DNA from: Engraulis encrasicolus
Taxonomy: Eukaryota > Chordata > Actinopteri > Clupeiformes > Engraulidae
Reading direction: 5' to 3'
Length of the DNA stretch: 64,000 bases
NCBI RefSeq assembly: GCF_034702125.1
Contig: NC_085865.1
Coordinates: forward strand, 24,456,567 to 24,520,566
Shown here piece by piece: positions 24,249 through 36,168 of this stretch. The notes beneath the pieces were generated by a model. That model saw only the letters and a program-made list of their open reading frames with translations. It had not been told where the DNA came from and did not search any database. Made by a program: the position numbers and the translations under genes. Numbering within the stretch: the stretch's first letter is position 1; each line of letters opens with the position of its first letter.

Positions 24249-24450
24249 GATCTCTCTTATGCCAATGTTACTATGTTTACTTATTGTAGTCAGTAGAGTA
24301 TTATCTCCAGAGTTAAATAAGCAGGCAAATCAAATTATGTAATGGAATAATTAACATCAGATTAGGGCCAGAAATCAATGATTAAACTGATTTTTAAGTA
24401 GTTCATAATGGATTTTCTTACAATGTTTCAGTCCCACAATAGCACTGTAA

Positions 24451-24514
24451 CGAAACAGCCAATGAAGGTTTTGTCTTAAAGTCTTGATGGACATAACTTG
24501 ATGCTACTTTGTTT
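24451..24514 (+). promoter_or_regulatory. SECIS element, copy 1
   Basis: Core quartet ATGA (24462-24465) faces TGAT (24499-24502). Between them GGTTTTGTC (24467-24475) pairs with GACATAACT (24490-24498), with one T-T mismatch and one G-T pair. The AAA apical motif (24478-24480) starts 12 bases after ATGA, the usual spacing. A lower helix can form between aaac-agc and gct-...-gttt with an internal loop. The element lies about 215 bases after the stop and about 450 nucleotides after the UGA in the mRNA. It recruits SBP2 for selenocysteine insertion. Structure drawn by eye, not folded. Confidence 0.85.
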
Positions 24515-24815
24515 TATCTCATGTGCAGTCTGCTCTGATTATGCATTTAAAATGGGCCTGAGATATCCACCGCTGCTCCAGCTAGCCACCAAGCTCGTCA
24601 GCCAGAGGCCTTAAGATCTCTCTTATGCCAATGTTACTATGTTTACTTATTATAGTCAGTAGAGTATTATCTCCAGAGTTAAATAAGCAGGCAAATCAAA
24701 TTACGTAATGGAATTATTAACACCAGATTAGGGCCAGGATCAATGATTAAACTGATTTTTAAGTAGTTCATAATGGATTTTCTTACAATGTTTCAGTCCC
24801 ACAATAGCACTGTAA

Positions 24816-24879
24816 CGAAACAGCCAATGAAGGTTTTGTCTTAAAGTCTTGATGGACATAACTTGATGCTACTTTGTTT
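24816..24879 (+). promoter_or_regulatory. SECIS element, copy 2
   Basis: Identical core to copy 1: ATGA (24827-24830), AAA (24843-24845), helix strand GACATAACT (24855-24863), TGAT (24864-24867). It sits 365 bases further down, still upstream of the polyadenylation signal at 25017, so both should be in one transcript. Confidence 0.82.
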
Positions 24880-25016
24880 TGTCTCATGTGCAGTGTGCTC
24901 TGATTATGCATTTAACATGGGCCAATACCACTATGAAGACCATCACTACTAGAAAACATTTTCTGACACCGAGTACTTTTATGTATTTTGGCCGAGGACC
25001 CAATGTGTGTAAAACG

Positions 25017-25022
25017 AATAAA
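25017..25022 (+). terminator. Polyadenylation signal of selenoj
   Basis: First AATAAA after the stop codon; none occurs between 24249 and this point. It follows both SECIS copies. Confidence 0.75.
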
Positions 25023-26119
25023 ACCTACATGAAAAAGTTGCAATGGTGTCTTAATCATGTTCATTTGTCTATCTTGGGGCTGTCTGACTGAGAAATGGTG
25101 TATATGTAACCTCTAGTGAGGTTACTGGAGCTCAAGACTTGACTTAAATTTTAGAGCAGAACTTTATCATTATATTGCCAAATATAATATAATATTGCCA
25201 AAAAGAAAGTGAATTTCAACACGATTAAATGTTCTTGCCATTTACCCTTTACTCTTTAGAAAGTGAAATAACAGAGATGTAGTGATTTACAGTCTGTGAG
25301 GACCCAACACGACAGCAACATATCTCCCCCACAAAGGAGCTGACCTGTTGTTACTGTACAAAAAAATAATGTGACTGCAAATACTAAATTGAAAACTACA
25401 CCATCTGAGCACAAAAATAAAAACAACAAATCCTGCTGTCAGCAGTTGTTCAGCTGTTGGGTGGATGACATGGCGTAATTATTGAGGTCAACAGCGGACA
25501 AAAGTTCTGCTGATTTCTGTTCTGCATATTTGCCTATTCAAGACAGATCCAAGATGTTAACTGACAACTTTGATTTTCTCTGTGTGAAAATAAGTTATTG
25601 CTTTACTTTACAATTGAACCATTCACATCCTTTCCCACTATAAACACCCCGACAATCTTTTTCTTTTCAGTCATATATTAATTACCGGTATACAGCCAAC
25701 GTACCCAAATTTGTGCCTGATTCACAGTAATGAATTTGTTCTGTTAACAAATGGTATAGTTCTACAGTACTCATCAAATGGGAGAGAATGCAGAGAAAGA
25801 CAAATACCCAGTGTGCTTGAATGTCAGGAACACATAAAGCATTCATTAGCTTACTATTGCAAATTCATATTGGTGCATTGGCTACTAAAGGGTTGACATT
25901 TTAGAAACACCTTGTACATGGACAGGCATGAAAATCCCTCACCTTTCGGCGAAATTCGCCGTTTTGATATCAAAATGGGTCATTTCTGTGAATCGTGTAG
26001 ATCTGAGGAGAAAATTTTGGGGGTGTGTGTGTGTGTGGGGGGGGGGTGTCAAGCGAGGAGAAAAGTGTAGCGCCAAGTTACTGTATCATTGTGTAGCGCT
26101 CTACCGCAGAAAACTTTCC

Positions 26120-26367
26120 ACAACTGACAATGACGTTTGACCAATCACAGCATTTGTTGCTGTCGGCACAGCCAATAACGTGAACGAGCTCAATCTAAGT
26201 CCCGCCCTTCATACTTATATTTGAAAGCGTTTTAAACAGGTGAAGCTTTGGTCTGCGGGGCTGGCGTGGTTGTATCAAATATCTTTCTTTTTAGTTCTAG
26301 AACATCTCTGATTATAAGAAAATGTCCAAACGATCTGTCACAGATAGTCTACACGTTTCCCAGAGAG
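26120..26367 (+). promoter_or_regulatory. Candidate promoter with short first coding exon
   Basis: Two CCAAT boxes (26141 and 26172), a GC box (cccgccc, 26201), a TTTGAAA cell-cycle-homology-like motif (26220-26226), then ATG at 26322 opening 15 codons (MSKRSVTDSLHVSQR) before a possible donor gtagct at 26368. The set resembles cell-cycle gene promoters. No following exon was recognised, so this may be an orphan promoter copy or chance. Confidence 0.25.
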
Positions 26368-27138
26368 GTAGCTATTTGAGATCATGATTCTTGTTATGAG
26401 AACATCAAGACGCAAGCATTTCGATGAGAAGGGAGTGGACGTAGATAGCTACAGAAGTTAAGCTGTTTTCCTAATAATTTGAAACCGCATTTGCCCTGCC
26501 CACGTGAAAAAAGTAGCCTATTTATTCTCAAAAGAGCTCCGTTAATGAAAGCTGGGTAGGCTTACGGCACGTTTTCCTGACGGCTATTTTAACGGGTCTG
26601 TGCGCTACGGAATGGCGAAATAGTATGCGCTACGGCCGGGGAAGAAGCGCATATCTACGCGAGGCATCCAACCTGCTTCGAATGCTGCGGCTTCTTATAG
26701 CACGCACGAGAGAGAGGGAGAGGGAGAAAGAGCGAAGCCTAACTTAGTCAATCGTTTGACACGGGACAAATTGTTTTAGGAATCATGCCAAGTTTTTTGT
26801 AATCCCTTGGTAGCCTACATCTAAATTACATATTAAAAATCTGGTGGAACACGGTCAAACAGTTTTTTTTTCACGGTCAAAGTTGGAGCTTTCCTATTAT
26901 TTTTTTTTTTATAGGGAAACAGATATACTAGGTGAATGGACACAAATTTCAGTAGTTTATCCAAACTGTGTCAAAGATTTTTTGTATTACAAGTTGTCTG
27001 AAATATGATGAAGTTGCTTAGTTGCTTAGTTGCCATTGGGGGGCATTAGTCTATTTTATTTTTAAGGGGGGCATTGGCAGGGTTTTGATGAGGTCAAGGG
27101 GGAATTTATTTTTAAAAAAAGCCTGAGAACCAAAACCC

Positions 27139-27192
27139 ATTCTATCTATCTGTCTATCTGTCTATCTGTCTGTCTGTCTGTCTGCCTATCTG
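27139..27192. repeat. (TCTA)n/(TCTG)n tetranucleotide repeat
   Basis: Mixed TCTA, TCTG and a final GCCTATCTG. Confidence 0.92.
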
Positions 27193-28054
27193 CCCCCCTC
27201 ATCAGACATGACAGCATGACAATCATGAAGTAACGAAGATGGTTGACAGTTCTTCTTATGTTCACTGTCCCTGGGTCGCTACAGTATGCTCAAAATTCAT
27301 AATTTAAAGACGGTTTTAGCTAAATTTTCTCCCATGGGAGACCATGCCCCCAGACCCCCCTAGTATGACTCAACACTGTCCCCCAAAAACGCCACTGCAC
27401 ACCACCCATGCGTGCGCACCACTGCAGCACACGTGCCGCTCCATGCCACCGCGCCACGCAGCACCTTTCTCACCTTTTTCACCCCTGACCCGTTTTCATG
27501 CCTGATGGAAATGTTTCAAATCTTTCGGATGTACTAATAGTTCAATGCAGAGACGTGCAATTATGTGTGTATAGATGTCACAACTCTCACAAATCTCAGA
27601 GTTGGGGGAATGTAGGTCTACACAGCTGGAAGGGGGCTTGTAAACATGTGTGCGTTGGTAGGCTAATGAGAGGAGTCACCTGACACGGCCTGTATATCGG
27701 TCCACACAGCAGGTAACTGCACACATCACAAGTAATTGGAGCCAGCCATGTAACGTGTTTCCTATAAATGAAGAGCTTCATTGCAAAATGTTTTTTCCAT
27801 TCATTTTGGAACAAAAATTGGGAAATTGACATTTTTTTTTGTGTTGGGCATTGCATTGCAAAAAGCAAAAACGAAACACTTCAAATGTTCCTTTATTCCA
27901 GGGGTGACTGTCTTATCCGGCCCCCAGTGTAAATTTTATGTTATTCAGTTTCACATGAAATATGACATGTTTTGTAAATAAATATTTTTTTGCAATACAA
28001 TTAAGTTATATTTTCAGGGGACCAAATGATAGGGGTCTGTTGTAAAGGTGGCTA

Positions 28055-28300
28055 CACCCTTAAAAGAGATTGGTTAAAAAAGTGACTAATCTCGTTGGTT
28101 GAGGCAATATTGGTCAAATTAACTGTGACATTGGTAACTATTAAACAAACAAATTGGTTATCTAACAACTAATATCATTGGTTAAGAACAAATTGGTTGA
28201 TTTAACAAAGATATTGGTTAACTTTAATAACAGATTGGTTGAAAAATGACTAATATCATTGGTTAAGCAAATGTTAACTAAGAGATTGGTAACTGACGCA
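28055..28300. repeat. Left subterminal repeat array
   Basis: Repeated gattggtta, atattggtta and aaattggttga units at irregular 20-40 base spacing. Confidence 0.85.
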
Positions 28301-29759
28301 GGTCTGACGCTCAACGTCAAGTACGTAACTCTGCTTCTCAATTTTCTGACAAAGCCGCCATCTTGGTGCTGCAGGAAAGCCGTTTGAGATATTGGTGGAA
28401 TTCAAACACTTTGTGAGGTAAGTTCGTTTATTTTCAATGTTTCGTTAATAATTTCAAGACAATGCCAAATATACAGTGAATAACGAAACTGTTTCTTGTT
28501 CAGGATGGTAATTTGCAATGAATTTGTCTTCAGACCATACCTCCGCTAACAGGCCACTATTATAACTACCGGTATGCTAACTTAGTCCTAGGTTGTTTTC
28601 ACAACTTTGTTGGAAAGTTTGTGTTTTGATAGAAACAAACTCTACGAAATGTACAATATAGATTTGCTCCGAAAGAGCTATAAAACTTGTCCAGTGGTGC
28701 CAAAACACCCATGTCAGAGTCAAGACCTAGCTAAATGTCCGCTAGCAACATAGCTATCAGTGGTTTCTGGAGGAGGGCCGAAGGGAGTGCTTCCCCGCCG
28801 GCCAGAGATTGTTTGCGCCGGCCTCTTCACCTGAAAGAGCTAGCGCTGCATGATGAGGTGGTTCGCTAGCAACAATTAGCTATAGTCTAACGGTCAAATC
28901 ATGTTGCCTTTGTTGAGGGATGTTTGAAATAGCCCGATGTATTCATAATTGAATATTGGTTTCTTGTTAGAAACGAACACATTTTGGATATAATTTTGTT
29001 CTGAAGTTACAACATGCCAAGTTAGTGTTGTAAGACTGTTGGCGCCAAAGTTAAGAGCTAGCTAAATGTCCGCTAGCAACATTAGAGCTAGCCAAACTGA
29101 ATAATGAATCTCTTGTCCGCTAGCAACATTAGCTAGCTAAAGTCTTTTTTTTTTGTTAGAAACGAACTCCCTTTGAGTATAATTATGCTCTGAAGATATC
29201 CAGTTAATGTACTTGAGCCAAAGTAAAACACAAATACCAGAGAGAAGAGCTAGCTAGAAGTTCGTTAGCAACATCAGCTTATCTTTTAGCTGACTCAGAA
29301 GCTTGAAGTAGCCACAACTTATGCCTGATTTTTATTGTTAGAAACGAACTCATTTTGACTATACACTTGCTCTGAAGTATGTTTTAACACATGTGCCTTT
29401 CCCTGTTCGTTGTGTAAAGGAAGTGAGTAAGTAAACTGATTCTGAACTTGTTATTGTGCACACAGTGTGCTGTTTTGTCCCATTCTGTTACTGCCAACTC
29501 TGTGGGCTGTTCTCTCTGTGGAGAAACCACTGTCAGCCATCAGATCGTGTTCTTTTCAATAAATAGGCATTACCTATTTGACAGATTTCTCCTGAAATAA
29601 TGAGCCCAGAAACACCCAGATGTGTAGGGTGCTTTTTTTGGCTTAATCAAAGATGCTTAATTTGTATGCTTACTGCAATAAATATTTAGATTTCTTTGCC
29701 CATCCTTTTTGGATCTACTAGTAGGCCTAGTGATTTTAGAGGTCTTAACAAGTGGGCTA

Positions 29760-32400
29760 TGCATCAGATTTCATTTCAAGTGATGAGTAAAATATCCAGA
29801 AAGATATATAATCTGTTCTTTTTGCCCTCTAGCTTAGCACACTGAATTCTTTGAGCCATCTGGTGTCAATCAGTGTGGGAAAATGATCAATGAAAACAAT
29901 TTAAGAAATGCATCTTATAGATGTTTCATATTGTAGGCCTATTCAGCCTATTGTGTCATGGTGGTGTTATCATTTTTCAAACTTTATTTTTGTGTAATAA
30001 TTAGGCATATTTATACATAATCATGTTCATGTTTTGTGCTGTCTTGCTTTGCAGATGACAGAATATTGCTGAAGGATCCTACATGGAAGCTGGCTGATTA
30101 CACGGAGTGATTCCTCTGGTGTGGTGTACCTCAGAGAAATAAACACTGTTGCAAGAGGTGAGTTTAAGTTTATAAAGTCACACAAAACCTATCCATGTAT
30201 TTTTAAAAAGTCAAAGTTCTAACTTGCTCTGTATTTCATGCTGTCAATATGAGATGCATACTAATGTTGTGTGTTATTATTGCAGCTGAGAAGATGGCCA
30301 AGATATCCTTATTGCTGGATGGTAGCTCTGGTCGTAGTGGACCATATCTGCAAATGCTTCTGAACATTGACAGAATTTCTAAAGGTTAGCAACCATTCAT
30401 AAATTTACACCACATGTATGTGTGTTTCAAATGTCTTAACAGTTTGAAGCACACACTGTTAATCAGAGATGCGTGCTGTTCATGCCGTGTGTTATTTTGA
30501 GAGGATAGTTAAGGAATAATGGCAGCTGCCTGGTTACAGTACATTGATCCCCTTTGTAGCACCATGTCTAAAAATGCTGAGAAAAATCAGTTTGTAAATG
30601 TAAGCATTTTTTTAATAACTCTGCACCAAATGTGTGTTTCAAATGTCTACTATCTAACAGTCTGAATAACACACTCATACATGACATGACCAATATGTTA
30701 TGTGCTCGGAGCGACAGTTTACAAACGCACCCTTAGTGCCTTCTGCTGTTAGGCCAATGACACTGAGCCCACCGTTTCATTGATTGGAGTATTTGGGTTA
30801 CATTTTCTCAATTTGTTGTATTTTCCAGGATCGTTGAGGACTCCTCCTCTATGCGTGACATCTTAGATTAGATTTAGATTTAGATTTAATTTCAAGTGAT
30901 GAGTAAAATATCCAGAAAGATAGATAATCTGCTCTTTTTGCCCTCCAGTTTAGCACACTGAATTCTTTGAGCCATCTGTTGTCAATCCGTCTGGGAAAAT
31001 GATCAATGATATAAAACAAACAAACAAAAAAACATTTTACATGTATACAGACATGTATCTTTTAGATGTTTCATACTCTAGGCCTATTCATCATCATATT
31101 GTGTCGTGGTGTTATCATTTTTCATTATTTTCTTGTAATAATAAGGCCTATAAATGCATAATCATGTTCATGTTTTGTGCTGTCATGCTTTGCAGATGAC
31201 TGAGAATATTACTGAAGGATCCTACATGGAAGCTGTCTGATTACACTGAGTGATTCCTCTGGTGTGGTGTACCTCAGAGAAAATAAACACTGTTGCAAGA
31301 GGTGAGTTTAAGTTCATGAATTCACACAAAACCAATCCATGTATTTTATAAAAGTCAAAGTGCTAAACATGCTATGTATTTCATGCTGTCAATATGAGAT
31401 GCAAATTAATGTTGTGTGTTGTGTGTTAATGTTGTGTGCAGGTGAGAAGATATCCTTATTGCTGGATGGTTGCTCTCTGGTCGTACTTGAGCCCCCTGGA
31501 CCATGTCTGCAAATGCTTCTGAACATTGACAGAATTTCTAAAGGTTAGCAACCATTCACAAATGTACACCACATGTATGTGTGTTTCAAATGTCTTAACA
31601 GTTTGAACGACACACTGTTAATCAGAGATGCATCCTGTTCATCTTTTGTGTTATTTTGAGAGGATAGGTCGCCAGCGACCCTATTCACTTGCTGAAAATG
31701 CTTAAACACATAAAACAACATTGCTATGACATTACATAGAGCCATAACGCTGCACTACAGGGTTAAGGATGGCAGCTGCCTGGTTACAGTACATTGATCC
31801 CCTTTGTAGCACCATGTCTAAAAATACTGGAAAAAAAACAGTTTCTAAATGTACCGGTAAGCAAATTTTAATAAATCTGCACCAAATGTGTGTTTCAAAT
31901 GTCTACTATCTAACAGTCTGAATAACACACTCGTACACAGTGGTGGACAAAGTAAAAGTACTTTTGTGGTGTAATTACAACAGTAGCACATGATATTACA
32001 TAGCTGTTACACCGTTTGCTCCAGTATACCTACCTATTGAGATAGACTGTGTTATTACTGAAAAACAATAAAAACCTAACAAGAACCCACCACAAACTCA
32101 ATCCAACCTGTGCAGAATCAGCTCATCGTAAGACAAGTACATTGGTCTACTTTTTACTCAGATAAGTTACCTGTGTTGGAAAGAAACTGTTTAAAAAAAA
32201 AAAAAAAAAACTTTTACTTTTACTTTGTCCACCACTGCTCATACATGACATTACCAATTGTTGTGTGCTCAGAGCGGCAGTTTACAAACGCACCCTTGGT
32301 GCCTTCTGCTGTTAGGCCTATGACACTGAGCCCACCGTTTCATTGATTGGAGTATTTGGGTTACATTTTGTCAATTTGTTGTATTTTCCAGGATCGTTGA
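29760..32400. repeat. Internal direct duplication in the 6.7 kb element
   Basis: Blocks at 29770-30860 and 30888-32410 repeat the same order: caagtgatgagtaaaatatc, gatcctacatggaagctg, ccttattgctggatggt, aacattgacagaatttct and ccaggatcgttgag. Copy 2 carries an extra 300-base hAT insertion (31938-32237). Confidence 0.88.
31938..32237. mobile_element. hAT-like MITE with verified empty site
   Basis: Ends CAGTGGTGGACAAAGTA and TACTTTGTCCACCACTG are perfect inverses. Flanks ctcgtaca (31930-31937) and ctcataca (32238-32245) form an 8-base duplication. The duplicated paralogous block near 30673 reads straight through as actcatacatgac without the element. Confidence 0.92.
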
Positions 32401-32695
32401 GAACTCCTCCTCCATGCGTGACATCTTTGAGAAATTTCCACGCTTTCTGGAGATGCCAAGTTTGGTACGTCTGCCAGACATTTTTTTAACCTTTATTTAG
32501 AAAGAACAAGTCACGATATAGTTGTGTGCATTGTTGATTTTGGCTATACTTGGTGTTAATTAAGCTTCCAGATACTGCATGATTTATACCGTTCACTCAG
32601 TAGAGTAAAGCTTTCTATATAACCTGTTAAAACGGGGCGTTATGAATTTTGTGGTTACCAGAATGGCAATTACTGAGTCGCAGTGCATTACGTAT

Positions 32696-32846
32696 GGAAT
32701 AGCGGACGACGAGGTGTCCCGATATCAAGGGAAATAATGGACGAGGCGGAGCGTTCTAAACAGCCCGACGGCGCAGCCGAAGGGCTGTTCGCTTCGCCAA
32801 GTCCATTTTCCCTTGATATCGGGACACCTCGAAGGCCGCTATTCCG
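32696..32846. repeat. Long imperfect hairpin
   Basis: Left arm ggaatagcgg...gaggtgtcccgatatcaag pairs with right arm cttgatatcgggacacctc...ggccgctattcc. A second, inner GC-rich hairpin (cagccc ... gggctg) sits at the centre. Confidence 0.85.
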
Positions 32847-33013
32847 CTTATCACCCGGTTACCAGCATTTAAGTATTCATTTATTAACATGTTGATCTAA
32901 GGCTTCGTGAGAAGGTAGATTCACCACTGCGCTTGGTACGTTGCTATGGGCACCACTTCCTAATCTAGTGAGACGCGCCTCTATCGGAGGCATAAGGACG
33001 CGCACAGAATGTT

Positions 33014-33175
33014 GGGGTGACTTGACAACCAAATGCGATAGAATTGACGACTGGGTTTTTGACTTGACAACCAGATGCGATAGAATTAGTAACGGGGTCT
33101 TGACTAGACAACCAGATGCGATAGAACTAACGACGCGGTCTTGACTAGACAACCAGATGCGATAGAACTAGTAAC
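33014..33175. repeat. Minisatellite, about 45-base unit, four copies
   Basis: Units contain ttgac-t/a-agacaaccagatgcg then atagaa; the first copy is more diverged (accaaatgcgatagaatt). Confidence 0.85.
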
Positions 33176-33429
33176 GGCACTTCGCCAGAAAGTTAGAAAA
33201 GAAGCAACTTGGACGCCCGCACGCCCGCATGACATCATAGGTGTCCTGCTACCGGGGAATAAAGGACACCTGCTCAGCCAATCAGAAGACGTTCCGTCTG
33301 CTCACTGGGTGATAATAAAGGCCCTATGTTATGTCATAGTAGAGTAGTACTGGCAATTAACCTTTCAATGACTATTACAGCATGTTTCAGATGGTATGGC
33401 GTGCATTATGGGGCTAAGCACCATTGATG

Positions 33430-33431
33430 TA

Positions 33432-33467
<36 letters not shown>

Positions 33468-33468
33468 A
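33430..33468. repeat. (CT)n microsatellite
   Basis: CT run with one TTT interruption. Confidence 0.93.
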
Positions 33469-34427
33469 AATCTTAAAAATTCTTTCAGACTGGAACCAAC
33501 TTTGCATCCCTCGGCACTGACACTGAGAAGGTTTCAAGGACCCCACTACTAGGAGGCGAGAGTTTGACATGGCATTGTCATCACTGCCATGGATGACAAC
33601 GTAACCATTCCTGTTGCTGATTGCCTGACTTGCGCAGTGACAAGCTTTTCATGCTCTACTGGGTGTGTAACTTGGCATATCCACCACAGTTTAACTCTGT
33701 TTTTGCCTCTTTTGAATATGTGTACGATATAACCATCTCAACCAACACGTGGGCCAAGGTACTGGAACATTTCTCACTTCAAGTTGCTCTGTAGTCACTG
33801 GACATTTTTTTAAACATCTACGCAGTCACCACCACTCCACACCATGTGCATTTTAATTACTTCTGATTCCACTGACATGCAGACTACATCCTATGCAATT
33901 TCAGGTAATTTACCTGGTACTGGAGAAACAGCATTGTATGCCATTCTAAGTGATACTTGCCTCGTTGTTTTGCAAAAATGTACTGTTCTTTGAATATAAC
34001 TTAAAGTAAGATCATGTTGACTCTGAGGTTTTCTCCGGTTGTCAAGCACAACCTTAACGTTTTGTAAGTAAGTAATAGTCACAGGATATGCATGCATTTA
34101 TAATTTGAATTTTCGTTGAAAACGGCTCACCAAGCATAAAATGTTACCTCTGCTTTTGATTTTTCTTTTTTTTTTAAATGTCCCTTAATACCAGCCTGTC
34201 TTTTTGTTGTGTCCACACAACTTTACCATCATCAGTGTTGGGAAGGAACAGATTGCTGTAAGTTACTGTATCCCCATCCTTTCAGATCAGTGCTTTAAAG
34301 CCTTTTGAAATTAAATTGTTAATAAACTTTGTGAAAACAAACTCAAATCTTGGTTATTGGTTATGATTGATATAGCTTTGAAACTGTTAATTTGAAGTGA
34401 AGTAATTGCAGTGTCCATCTAACCAAG

Positions 34428-34734
34428 CAAATCGGTTAAAATTTTAACCAATATCTGTGTCGGACACATATTAATCGAACAAATTGGTCAAAACAACCAT
34501 TGGGGGATTGGTACATTTTTGACTTATAAAGATTGGTTAAACATAACCAATCTATTGGTCAAAACAACCGATATGGAATTGGTTAGTTTTTTAACCGATC
34601 TAGATTGGTTGAAATTTTAACTAAAGTCTAATCGGTTATTTTGACTAATATTTCTCTCGGACACATATTAATCGAACAGATCGGTTAAAAACTACTAATT
34701 TTTTGTTTATTTTAACCAATCTTTTTTAAGAGTG
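34428..34734. repeat. Right subterminal repeat array
   Basis: Repeated aatcggttaaaa, gattggttaaa and ttttaaccaat units. A tcggacacatattaatcgaa block occurs twice (34463 and 34657). Confidence 0.85.
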
Positions 34735-35730
34735 TACCTTCAATATAGGCCTTAAGTGCAGAAAGGAATCCTGGTTTGTGTTCATAGTGCTGCCCTTTGG
34801 AGAAATTTGAGGTGGCCCTCGAATGAAAATGCCTCCCCACCCCTGCTTTATTCCATGCGACACAACGTGGAAATGCAACAAAATGTTGCTGAAGGGGTAT
34901 TGATTATTTAGTTTTTGTTTGTTTTGTTTTGACAGAAACAGTTCAATATTTTGAAAAGCAAAATGTGTTCAATATGTTTGCATCTCTCTGTGCATCCAGC
35001 ACTATTGTCAACTGTCTTAAGTTTGTCATTTTGAAGAATGCCGTAGAGCGTGAGAGGAAAATGTACTAAGAGTAAAACGGAATAGTGCAAAGTGCACAAA
35101 AGCAAAAACTGCTGTAGAATTTGTTGATACTGTAAAAGGCAGCTGCTGGTACCAAAATGGATGTACAAAGCAAAGCCATTGAATCATTTACAGCAAACAT
35201 ATTTCAAGTCAACTGTTATGAGTGGAGTCATGCCTTCAGGTCATGAGATGAACAGCGCCCTCTCAAAACCGAGTGTTAAAATGAAATACGCACACATAAA
35301 CAAATAAAGACTAGGCTATACAAGCAAGTGTTTTGTAGATTTGGTGAAATAATGAAAAAAAGAAATGAAAAGCATCTATCATTTTTCATGACATATCAAA
35401 TGCTTTACAGTACATCTTCATTTACTGTCAGCAGGTCCCATCAAGTATTTATGCCAACAATGCAGAGAGTATCTATTTTTCATTTTATTTCATTTCTCCT
35501 TGCTTTTAAAACATTCTTCTACTGGAAACATTCCTCTCTGCTCTCTCTCTCTCCCTACGCGCTGGGTCAGAATGGTCCGCTGCACTTCTTGTGCTGGGCA
35601 GATCAGGCCATCTATCTTTGGACAGACCGATTTGCCACTGCTATCTCCCCAGCTCCTTTCCTCAATTACAGCAGATAAAGAGAGATGAACACGATTGCAC
35701 TGCCCTAACATAAATAGACAGGAGTCCGGA

Positions 35731-35736
<6 letters not shown>

Positions 35737-35804
<68 letters not shown>
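35737..35804. repeat. (CT)n microsatellite
   Basis: Pure CT run. Confidence 0.97.
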
Positions 35805-35806
<2 letters not shown>

Positions 35807-36110
35807 GTCCACACATCTGTGGAAACAAGGGAGGCAGGGACATTTTCAGCAGCATGTTTGAGAACTTGAAAAGCCCCCACGGAAGTCTAAAAGGAAAGCT
35901 GCTAACATCTTCCCGGTGTGGAACTCCTTGCTCATGAGTTCTGAGCGGCACATGTTTGTTCAGCGGAGCACGCACAGGACTCTGGTGGGGTGAAAAAAAG
36001 GCTAGGCTACTGTAACTAGGGAACGGTGTAGTAGCAGAGCTTTGGAACTGTGCCACAGGCAGTGCCCCAGTCTTTATTCTCTTCACAACTCCAGCCACTG
36101 GAATGGATTG

Positions 36111-36123
36111 TACGTGTGTGTGT

Positions 36124-36168
<45 letters not shown>

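Larger units (their letters stand above)
24191..24922 (+). repeat. Tandem duplication of the selenoj last coding codons and 3' UTR
   Basis: Unit 1 (24191-24556) and unit 2 (24557-24922) are about 366 bases each and differ at roughly ten positions by eye (about 97% identity). Unit 2 repeats the last 18 codons and stop as non-coding 3' UTR (one codon changed, Leu to Pro) and repeats the SECIS-like hairpin unchanged. Confidence 0.95.
25100..28054. other. Intergenic sequence between selenoj and the 6.7 kb element
   Basis: Apart from the candidate promoter and the tetranucleotide repeat, nothing recognised. Confidence 0.5.
30050..33610 (+). pseudogene. Decayed exon-like blocks carried in the element
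   Basis: Splice-like blocks are visible: 30287-30384 and its copy near 31442-31541 (open for MAKISLLLDGSSGRSGP then YLQMLLNIDRISK, donor gttagc), and 32392-32465 (open in one frame for IVENSSSMRDIFEKFPRFLE then MPSL, donor gtacgt). The frames of successive blocks do not join, and a following block near 33489-33599 has stops. The FEKFPRFLEMPSL phrase recalls a large fish family of transposon-linked, SAMD3-like proteins, but this is a weak memory-based guess. Confidence 0.4.
28055..34734. mobile_element. 6.7 kb DNA-transposon-like element with subterminal ATTGGTTA arrays
   Basis: The left end (cacccttaaaagagattgg, then ttaaaa) and the right end (ttttaa, then ccaatcttttttaagagtg) are inverted repeats over about 25 bases with two or three differences. 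TA dinucleotides flank both ends (28053-28054, 34735-34736). The first about 240 and last about 300 bases carry more than a dozen copies of attggtta/cggtta in both orientations, as expected for transposase-binding arrays. The interior has a duplicated block, a young hAT insertion and exon-like remnants but no intact transposase. Superfamily not determined. Confidence 0.75.

Noticed and set aside
24361..24400. Another ATGA (atgattaaactgatttt) considered as the SECIS core
   Set aside because: The distance to the following TGAT is far too short for a SECIS helix and apical loop.
33014..33175. CRISPR-like array of regularly spaced repeats
   Set aside because: The units are head-to-tail minisatellite copies without distinct spacers, in a vertebrate genome.
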